From Platynereis dumerilii (Eukaryota > Annelida > Polychaeta > Phyllodocida > Nereididae), in assembly GCA_026936325.1 (NCBI GenBank), contig JAPTHN010000180.1, positions 1 through 64,000 of the forward strand: a stretch of 64,000 nt of DNA. Reading direction: 5' to 3'. Under the pieces are notes generated by a model that was not told where the DNA came from, ran no database searches, and was given only the letters and a program-made list of their open reading frames with translations. A program made the translations under genes and the position numbers. Of this stretch, positions 58,301 to 64,000 are shown one piece after another. Position 1 is the first letter of the stretch; the number at the start of each line of letters is the position of its first letter.

Positions 58301-59436
58301 CATATACCATAATAAGAGGACTGGATGAAGGCAAGGGAGGGGTTTACGTGCTTGCACAGTATTTTTTAATTTATGAAACCAGTATTTTTTAATTTATGAA
58401 ACCACCTGCTGGCAAATTGATTTATTGAGCTGAAGTTTGGCTGTTTTCCCACTGAAACCAATGTTATATGTATTTTGTCATTTTTGACATGCTTTTTTGA
58501 AAGGGGGTATAATCAAGGAAAATTTGAATGTATTGAAAAACAAACCATGCTTTGTTAATGTATTAGAAGGGCATATGGTGAAAATTTAATGCCGATCCGA
58601 CTCGGACAATCCGCCACCCTCGCCTGGTTTTCTCAGAGACAGCTCATTAAATCACCTGCAATATAGTCAATGAACTTAAACTTCCCTTGCTCAGGTCACT
58701 GAATTTCTTGCCCTATAAAAAATAGTATATAGCCTAAGTTGACACACATGACTTAATCCAGTGTTTCTCCATTTATAATTACGCGTGATCTTGAAATCTG
58801 TGTTTTTTCAAACATATTTTGCGATCGCGCAATGATGTCACATATCGAGAGCCTTCTTTTCAGTGACTGAGAATAATACACAAATTTGATGTTTATGAGT
58901 TTTACTAATGGTTGTCATGGAAACTTTAGGCTCACCAATTAGAATGTCAAAACTGGCTGATGGTGCCTCATACTGCCCCAGACAACCCCAATAGCATTTT
59001 CATTAGAAAGCTATATCAATCCAATTATGAATTCTCAAACTTCAGATTCATACCACACTAAAGTGATGTCATCCGTGCCTGACCAACCCATGGAATTCTC
59101 TGATGTGACATTAAACTGTGAAGTCACAAGGACAGGAAATCCAAGAGAGATATCTGAATACACATGGTTTCAAAATGGACAGGAAATTCAAGGCAACCAC
59201 AGCATTACATTAAGGTGATTGAGATCTTCAGCTAAAAATAGGGAAATTAAATTGAATACGCATTCAAGCTTTTCATAAAAATGTCATTAGTATTGTGAAT
59301 ATTCAATTTTGATTTTGAAGGAGCATCACTGATGAAAATGCAGGATACTACCGATGTCTGATCACCAACAAAGAGAACATGTCAACTGACTGGAACGCTG
59401 CTGACGAGATGCAGTTGGAGGTTGTACCCCTTGACT
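40298..59436 (+). CDS. Plus-strand Ig-superfamily gene, seven exons assembled (incomplete 3')
   Basis: Exons: 40298-40388, 51342-51524, 51931-52086, 52359-52457, 52769-52963, 59046-59214, 59321-59436. All junctions are GT-AG, and phases agree throughout (1,1,1,1,1,2, then 1 out). The 336 residues seen comprise a signal peptide (SSLFLFLVYLSAADA) and three Ig domains. Domain 1 is V-like, with Cys52, Trp69 and Cys126 preceded by the pattern D-x3-F-x-C. Domain 2 is C2-like, with Cys167 and Cys219. Domain 3 is I/C2-like, with Cys266, Trp282 and DENAGYYRC ending at Cys310. Each domain is split by an intron, with phase-1 introns between domains. The layout resembles V-C2-C2 adhesion or immune receptors such as the nectin or kirre groups, but I make no orthology claim. 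No membrane exon is seen before the window ends. Confidence 0.85.
40650..41476. mobile_element. TA-flanked TIR element, 827 bp, in intron 1 of the plus-strand Ig gene
   Basis: The left end CAGTAGACGAACTTCGAGTG and the right end, whose reverse complement is CAGTAGACAAACTTCGAGTG, match over 26 bp with one difference. TA is on both sides. The interior has no transposase-like frame. Confidence 0.82.
41500..41900 (+). mobile_element. LINE fragment, RT C-terminal region
   Basis: Plus-strand frames read RPIIESILSFNIISWFGSSN, KIIRYAQRIG, then LHSQYKYLRSGKRLNAPVQR and TSRYGHTFVPSGM. This is the conserved C-terminus of a Rex1/L2/RTE-type RT, broken by stops. Both the upstream RT and a clear 3' tail are missing. 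Confidence 0.72.
42355..42475. repeat. CCGAGGC-rich low-complexity tract
   Basis: GAGACCGAG, GAGGCAAGGCC and GAGGCCGGCCTCGAGGACG units repeat with an internal palindrome. Both strands stay open through it because of the repeat, giving Pro/Arg-rich frames of no likely meaning. Confidence 0.75.
43690..44600 (+). repeat. Cryptic GATTG/GGATTA simple-sequence region
   Basis: Two blocks (43690-44055 and 44345-44600) are built largely from GATTG, GGATT and TTAGATTG units in irregular order, with about 290 bp of ordinary sequence between. It looks like an old pentamer/hexamer expansion. Confidence 0.8.
44600..44664 (-). mobile_element. Diverged tRNA-SINE head
   Basis: The minus strand reads AGGGGAAAGGTTTGTCTAGTGG, then TAGCGCGCTAGACTGCCAATCGC, close to the start of the SINE at 18161. 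The A box is recognisable (TGTCTAGTGG); the B-box region has decayed. The body is missing. Confidence 0.65.
46076..47059. other. Intronic; TGTA microsatellite and homopolymer runs
   Basis: TGTATG repeats at 46323-46358 and C-rich runs near 46545 and 46758. Nothing coding is supported. Confidence 0.5.
46323..46358. repeat. TGTATG microsatellite
   Basis: TGTATG and TGTGTATG units repeat over about 36 bp. Confidence 0.85.
47060..49275. mobile_element. Near-complete palindromic TIR element, 2216 bp
   Basis: The left end TATGGGTCATTCCATCTCAA and the right end, whose reverse complement is TATGGGTCATTCCACGTGAA, are flanked by TA. The pairing does not stop after a short TIR. TTTGTTCTTTGGGGTGA on the left pairs with a block near 48840, GTGGGATAGGT with one near 48710, and GGGCTTTTGATT with one near 48655. 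The two halves, about 1.1 kb each, fold on each other around 48170. No transposase is found. A transcript would form a long, imperfect hairpin. Confidence 0.85.
49276..50484. other. Intronic, no element recognised
   Basis: A small direct duplication, CTGGTTTCTTCCA, occurs at about 50171-50205. A short plus-strand frame near 49430-49670 was considered as a decayed Ig exon and set aside. Confidence 0.35.
50485..50935 (-). mobile_element. 5'-truncated LINE fragment (RT C-terminal region)
   Basis: On the minus strand, 50923-50741 encodes ITKKANRLLECIAHTFKHPD, then LLYKSTVRPILEYAS. 50712-50485 encodes FSTRLISVWNQLSQDTINSS. This order is the thumb and terminal region of a LINE RT, separated by a frame change. 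It is a dead fragment in intron 1 of the plus-strand Ig gene. Confidence 0.78.
51342..51524 (+). CDS. Plus-strand Ig gene exon 2 (first half of V-like domain)
   Basis: A strong acceptor (TTATCTTTTTCAG) and donor GTACCT; 183 bp, phase 1 to 1. It encodes YEGEDVTLSCPG, then YEWFQDKYSCEN: strand-B Cys, strand-C Trp and an extra Cys (residue 76) after the tryptophan. Confidence 0.88.
51931..52086 (+). CDS. Plus-strand Ig gene exon 3 (second half of V-like domain)
   Basis: Acceptor TCTTTATTAG, donor GTATGA, 156 bp, phase 1 to 1. It encodes SGRLTISSVTEKDEQTFTC, the E and F strands of an Ig V or I-set domain, then the G strand ATVHLKIK. Confidence 0.9.
52359..52457 (+). CDS. Plus-strand Ig gene exon 4 (start of domain 2)
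   Basis: Acceptor CATAATTGCAG, donor GTAAGG, 99 bp, phase 1 to 1. The 33 residues end in RSAECVVPKMRPTE, supplying the strand-B Cys of a C2-type domain. Confidence 0.85.
52769..52963 (+). CDS. Plus-strand Ig gene exon 5 (end of domain 2)
   Basis: Acceptor CTATCACTTACAG, donor GTAAGT, 195 bp, phase 1 to 1. It encodes DGDIVTCTAIQNVSGS (strand-F Cys with a potential NVS glycosylation site) and the G strand QKITVL. The next exon completes the split codon to Tyr. Confidence 0.88.
53374..55365. mobile_element. TIR element, 1992 bp, with internal copies of its end motif
   Basis: The left end CCGTAAAACTGGGTTACTTT and the right end, whose reverse complement is CCATAAAACGGGGTTACTTT, are flanked by TA. 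Related GGCCAAAGTAACCCC motifs recur inside near 53560 and 54955. It is non-autonomous and lies in the intron before Ig domain 3. Confidence 0.82.
55567..57132. mobile_element. TIR element, 1566 bp, with long diverged arms
   Basis: The ends GGCTAAGTTGATTTT and the reverse complement GGGTAGGTTGATTTT are flanked by TA. Arms of at least 180 bp share ATATCCAAAATTT, TCTCTAACT and TTTTTTCAGGAAAT, and weaker pairing extends further in. No transposase is seen. Confidence 0.75.
57533..57558. repeat. Perfect 26-bp palindrome
   Basis: ACCATAGAACTGT followed immediately by its exact reverse complement, with no loop. It may be a miniature inverted-repeat remnant or a chance event. Confidence 0.8.
57751..58294. 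mobile_element. hAT MITE, 544 bp, CTCGAGA-rich ends
   Basis: The left end TAGTGTTTCCACTGAG and the right end, whose reverse complement is TAGAGTTTCCAATGAG, are bounded by an 8-bp direct repeat with one mismatch (CTTATATA and CTTATACA). CTCGAGA motifs recur subterminally on both sides. It is non-coding. Confidence 0.8.
59046..59214 (+). CDS. Plus-strand Ig gene exon 6 (first half of domain 3)
   Basis: Acceptor TCTCAAACTTCAG, donor GTGATT, 169 bp, phase 1 in and 2 out. It encodes SSVPDQPMEFSDVTLNCEV, then EYTWFQNGQEI, a typical B-C strand region of an I/C2-set Ig domain. The 6-kb intron before it holds three TIR elements. Confidence 0.88.
59321..59436 (+). CDS. Plus-strand Ig gene exon 7 (second half of domain 3)
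   Basis: Acceptor TTGATTTTGAAG, donor GTAAGT, 116 bp, phase 2 in and 1 out. It encodes SITDENAGYYRCLITNKENM, a classic Ig strand-F signature, then the G strand MQLEVVPLD. The open exit phase shows the gene continues, but no later exon is seen within the window. Confidence 0.88.
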
Positions 59437-61547
59437 GTAAGTGCAATTTATATAATTTGTATAATAAAACCTTTTCATAATACAAAGTAATATTTTTAAT
59501 AATTATAATATCTTTATGTGCGTCTGACAAAATTATAAAAGTAGGTTATTTCACTATAGTATGCTGGACCCAAAGTTGTATCCTTTACGCGAAATCGCCG
59601 TGCTAAGTCATCTTCTTAACTTTCATCAAGTTTCAGTGAGGTAAGTTTGAGTTCCATACTTTTTGAAAATAATTAAAAATTAAAAAATAAATTGTTTTTG
59701 TCCGTTTCCTGGTCAAGACTCAGTTACTATTTCATGTGCATGGTTGAAATTTGGTACAGATGTAGCCTATATGGTCTAGTTGTACCTTTTGGTCTCATTG
59801 ATAGATATTCTATACTTTTTGAAAAAATGAGAAAAAAATATATAATTTTTTTTTTTTTTGGTTTTCGGGAGAAGACTCGGTCACTATTGCATGGACATGG
59901 ATAAAGCCTGGTACACATATGGCCACTATGGTCGAGTTGCACCTTTTGAAAGGTTTGATGGGAAATATTATATACTTTTTGAAATATTGAAACAAAAAAT
60001 TGTTTCTGGTCCAAGACTAAGTCACTGTTGCAATAACATTTTGTAAACGTTAGGTGTGCACATTAATCATTTAGTCCATATTGATTAGATATCTATGGGA
60101 TCATGTGATCAGGGTAACAATGCTGACCTGAAAGAGGTCAAGGGAGAAGACAGGCGTTAAGGATGAAGGCCAGCTGAGGACAGTGGGCCACACGATCCTT
60201 GATGGCTGTTACGAGATATTTCTGAGTGTGGAATTGTGGAGAAAAGGGATAAGTAACTAAACAGAGGAAAGTAGGGAGTGAATTAAATAAGGGTAAACTT
60301 GTAACAACCAAAGTCAATGAAGGTAAGGCAGTTCAGATCCAGAGTGAGATGGAAAGGAGCCAAACGGGTTACTTGGCCTTGGACTGATCTGGATTATCTC
60401 ATATTAGTTGCACTAATGATTCCAGTGCTCATTTTGACAGAACATAAAGGATGCATGATGTTGTGGGGATACATTTGGCAAAGAGCTTGTGTACTTGGAG
60501 AGGGGAGAGTAGAAGTCCACTTGCAGGAGTAGAATTGGGGAGGTATAAGAGACTGACTGAGGAACAAGAAAGGGTAACTCCAGTGTCCCTGAATTCATGT
60601 TAATATATGTAGTCAATTGGAATACGTATATGTGGTTATGGTGATGAGATGATAATGAGGGCCAAGGCTCATGAATAATGAAATGCAAGGTTTAATAAAA
60701 CCAGGAACAAGAGAGATCCTGGCCAGTTGTTCTTTGGAACTGGTTACTCCAAACTGACCTATCTGTGCTGACTCCAGACACTTTTACGCTTGCAGAAAAG
60801 TTTGGAATATAATAGTTAATGTAGTTATAAAGGCATTAACCTTCATATTTTGGTACACATATGGCTTATATGGTCTATTTGTGCCTTTTCATGGTCTGAC
60901 TGATAGATATTCTATATTTTTGTAAAATTGATAATAATTATTAAAAACAACCTTTTTCATATCAGAGTCAAAACTTGCCCACTATTTCACATACAGCAAT
61001 GAAGTTTTCCACACTGATTAATCACCCATGCAATGTTGCAGTGCTTTTTGATGTGTATTTAACATTTTTTGAAATATTGGAAAAACTTGAGAATTATACA
61101 ACAGTGTTGTATTTTTCGTTTCCAACCAAGAGCTCATAACCTATACTTTGTACATGCATGAAACTGTACCATAATATGTGTAAATCGGTCTAATAAGGCC
61201 TTTCCCTGGTTTTACAAATAATGGCAGGCAGATGGGCAGATGACCAGGCAGTGGGCAAATAGAAATATTTAAAGCCATGACTGGACCACTATTGCATACC
61301 TATATGGTAATATGTAAACACACCAAATTTATGGTGTAACTGTAATATTCTAAAGGTGTTATGCCCTGAAGATTTGCGATTGTGGAGTCTATTTTTTAGT
61401 AAATGTCAAGTTATAAAATGCCATTGCTGAGAGGACAATGATTTGAAAAAATAATATATTTAAAACCCTTCTACATAGTATATCCTTCTGTGCAATGTAC
61501 TGACTTTGCATAATTTCATCAGGCACTAAAACATTTTAATATATGAG
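59437..61547. other. Non-coding; diverged tandem repeats and an interrupting block
   Basis: Repeat units at 59700-60040 and 60838-61100 are separated by about 0.8 kb of different, more G-rich sequence (60045-60835). No exon of the plus-strand Ig gene with matching phase is found. Confidence 0.4.
59700..60040 (+). repeat. Diverged tandem repeat, unit about 150-160 bp
   Basis: AAGACTCRGTYACTATTKCATG followed by TTTGGTACACATATGGCC and GATATTCTATACTTTTTGAA recurs at about 59715, 59873 and 60013. A further unit with the same GGTACACATATGGCTTATAT and ATAGATATTCTATA blocks starts at about 60840. The array seems to be split by a later insertion. Confidence 0.7.
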
Positions 61548-61913
61548 CAGGGCTTTGGAGTCATGTGATAAGTGAACCGACTCTGACTCATGACTCCTTT
61601 GGCTTTCTGAAAAACGCCCTCCGACTCCGCTTTGCACATAAATATTACATGGTTTATAGAGAAGAAAAGGTCGTTCTTCAAAGTTTTTCATTGGATCTTG
61701 TACATGAATACTGGCTTCTGAAGATGATGTATGTAAAATTTGGGATTTTCATTTTTGTAAATGCGTAACTTATATAAATTATTTTTAGGAGTCAGGAGTC
61801 ACCACTTTAATCTTCGACTCCGACTCCCCCTGAAAATCAAAGTTCGACTCCTACTCCGACTCCATCCAAAAACCTCCGACTCCATGACTCCTGACTCCGG
61901 CTCTAAAGCCCTG
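61548..61913. mobile_element. hAT MITE, 366 bp, with GACTCC-rich ends
   Basis: The left end CAGGGCTTTGGAGTC and the right end, whose reverse complement is CAGGGCTTTAGAGCC, fit the hAT terminus pattern. CGACTCC units are repeated inside. Flanks share TATATGAG on the left and an expanded TATATATATGAG on the right, so the target duplication is blurred by TA slippage. Confidence 0.85.
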
Positions 61914-62544
61914 TATATATATGAGTGAACTTTGCCTTGAAAAACTTGATCAGAGTTACATGGCAGATGTCTCAGCTCAACGCACGTGAAAAGGATACGA
62001 CCTTGGGTCAGGAAGTTTTCATGCTATTGTGAAATACCCTACTTGAGCAATTTCATCAGACACAGTGTAGAGCAAACATATCATCTTTGGCCTAAGGCAG
62101 AATTAGGCCATTTTTCCATTGTGTTACCATGGGAAGGCTTATAATAATACAAGCGTTAAAAAAAAGTGGACTCCCAAATTAATAATAAACACCTCAAAAC
62201 CCCTACTCAATTTTTGTGCAAATGGCCTTAATCCTTTCAGCCTAAGCCGTTTTGCTCACAAAACAAAATTTGCCTAAGTCACTTTTTGGCTGTTTGCCAA
62301 AACTTGCCAAAAGTGACTTAGGCCAATTTTAGGCTGGTGATATTAAAAATGTATTACAGAAGCAGATGTCGCATTCAAATATCCCAGTTTTCAGTATAAA
62401 GCTGTTGGCAGCGAGTCCAGACAGCCTTGAGCATTGTTGCAGGGTCAAGTTTCTGGCAAAAGGGTGTTTTGTTGAACTGCAGCAGTGAGTACAAACTTGG
62501 AAGAGTGAAACAAAATTCCTAAATTATGATGATTCATGCACTTG
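61914..62544. other. No feature recognised
   Basis: Non-coding. GCCTAAG and TTGCCAAAA motifs repeat loosely at 62220-62340. No gene or element end is clear. Confidence 0.35.
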
Positions 62545-62802
62545 TCATTCTGTGACACATGTATGGACGAAAGACCTTGAGAGCACGATCAAGGCATATG
62601 ATTCACAATCGGTGGCTGCCCAATTCCGCTGAGTACTGGAGAGTAGCCTGGACAGATAGCTGATCGGCCATTCGATCCCAGTGCCGTCTTCCTTCGGTAT
62701 TAACACCATTCCTATGGCAACATCAGATGCATCCGTGTAGACGATATACGGACGAACCATTCGTGGGTGAGCCATGACCCTCTCACTGACCAGCAGATTC
62801 AA
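62545..62802 (-). mobile_element. Ty3/Gypsy fossil fragment (RNase H region)
   Basis: The minus strand encodes RPYIVYTDASDVAIGMVL and then WPISYLSRLLSSTQRN, typical of the Gypsy RNase H domain that follows the reverse transcriptase. It is a broken fragment; LTRs are not seen. Its upstream edge is met by the 3' end of LINE F, which probably inserted into it. Confidence 0.78.
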
Positions 62803-62805
62803 GTT

Positions 62806-64000
62806 TCAAGTTTATTGGACCAAATGTACAAATGGCAGGCTGACACCTGAAAAGGTATATTTGCCTTTTAACCTTTGATACAACAATTCCAACACCATAA
62901 TTATTACAAATTTAACATGATTTAAAAAAAAAAAAAAACGAGAAAAATTATATGTTAAATAGCACATTTTTACAACAAGAGAGTGGATGAGGGATGGCGC
63001 TTAAACTCCAGGTGTTACATTCCCATAAATATTTAATATAAACAGGAAAATATCCTCAAAATTATCATTGAATTATTAACAATTTGACAAGCGGCATGAG
63101 AAAGATCAATCAAAATACTTTTTAAAGACAATATTATAAATAGATCTAGAATAGTATCTGCTACTATCGTGAGCCTGATATCTGAAACGCAGTGCAGCGT
63201 CATGCCGGACCAAAGATAACTTTGTCCCCCTTACAGCATACAGGAGAACTGGGGTCACCCATGGCCATGCGTTTTTGTAGTTTTGCTAGAGATTGTAAAT
63301 GCATTTCCGCAGCGTTTCCCCACACTTCTATACAATATGTCTAATGTAGATATATGAAGCTGTAATATAATGTTACCGATAATGGTTGTGTAAGAGTTTT
63401 CCGAGCTTTAGTTATAATTCCCACTCCCCTTGCTATTTCAGTCTTCAACATTGTAATATGCTTATCCCATTTCAGTTTAGAATCAAGAATAACACCAATA
63501 AATATCGTCTGTTCACAATATTCGATTGTTTTGGTGTATATTTCGACATTTTTGTCCTGGTATAAGTCCTTCTCGGAGAGCTAAAAATCATGAAATGAGT
63601 TTTTTCAACATTTAAAGAATGCTTATTGGCATGAAGCCATTCTACAATTTTGGCAATTTCTCTATTCATACTTTTGATAGTTTCATCTACCGATTCACCT
63701 CTTAAGAATATGCTGTGTCATCAGCAAAAATTATTGGCAATAATGTATCTGAAACATTGGCAACATCATTAATATATATCAAAAATAAAAGCGGCCCCAA
63801 AATGGAACCTTGTGGCACTCCACAAGTAATTGTCTGTTTTTCTGAATTTGTATTTTTAAATGAAACAACTTGTTGTCTAAATGTTAAGTAATCCTTTAAC
63901 CAGTCAAAAGCAATACCCCTAATAACTATCTTATACAATTTGTCTAACAAAATTTTGTGATTTACCGCATCGAAGGCGATCCAGATTCTTTAGTGCTTCA
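62806..64000 (-). mobile_element. LINE F: CR1-like LINE, 3' part, running off the window
   Basis: The minus strand encodes the RT palm (63950-63702: AFDWLKDYLTFRQQVVSFKN, CGVPQGSILGPLLFLIYIND, IIFADDTAYS) and the next segment (63669-63472: WLHANKHSLNVEKTHFMIFS). It is of the same general type as LINE A. The 3' end at about 62806 is a CTTGAAACTTGAAT-like tail. A frame change separates the two parts near 63700. The 5' part lies beyond the window. Confidence 0.85.

Noticed and set aside
60317-60532. Hydrophobic frame (LDYLILVALMIPVLIL) downstream of the last Ig exon, considered as a membrane exon
   Set aside because: The only nearby acceptor puts it in the wrong phase after the T-ending exon 7; it lies in a block that may be an insertion.

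Overview
This is a gene-poor, AT-rich stretch of an invertebrate animal genome. GT-AG introns of several kilobases, immunoglobulin-superfamily (Ig) genes, a tRNA-derived SINE, CR1/L2-type LINEs, many hAT and TA-flanked MITEs and Ty3/Gypsy fossils together suggest an invertebrate deuterostome, perhaps an echinoderm or hemichordate. The species assignment is inference only. No rRNA, functional tRNA, CRISPR array or prokaryotic gene is visible. Host coding sequence: I can assemble two multi-exon Ig genes by matching splice phases by eye. The first is on the minus strand (exons at 19204-19147, 18070-17943, 11285-11045, 10660-10557, 9747-9549 and 7517-7418; last exon uncertain). It encodes a signal peptide, a cysteine-rich Ig-like ectodomain, a short duplicated stalk and the start of what may be a membrane segment. 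The second is on the plus strand (40298-40388, 51342-51524, 51931-52086, 52359-52457, 52769-52963, 59046-59214, 59321-59436, continuing past the last exon seen). It encodes a signal peptide and three Ig domains, each split over two exons. Two further leader or membrane-type exons on the minus strand (25590-25474 and 26567-26443) hint that the window sits in a cluster of Ig-type receptor genes. Mobile DNA fills most of the rest. From left to right: a decayed CR1-like LINE (about 300-5872) carrying an 823-bp hAT MITE; a run of TIR elements inside the introns of the minus-strand gene; a tRNA SINE; two Ty3/Gypsy fossils lying head to head (about 20.3-25.0 kb); a younger LINE (about 28.3-36.1 kb) split by an 816-bp MITE and a 2.85-kb long-TIR element that contains a 199-bp tandem array; LINE fragments at 38, 41.7 and 50.7 kb; a 3.4-kb long-TIR element (42668-46075); a 2.2-kb near-complete palindrome (47060-49275); four TIR elements between and around the last Ig exons; and at the right edge a Gypsy fragment abutted by the 3' end of another CR1-like LINE. 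The most unusual item is ORF1 of the younger LINE (28322-29242). It is an intact 306-residue protein that joins an SGNH-esterase-like domain with altered catalytic positions to a canonical KH RNA-binding domain. I do not recall this combination among the described LINE ORF1 classes. The LTR-type elements are fossils and are described only by position, family and parts.
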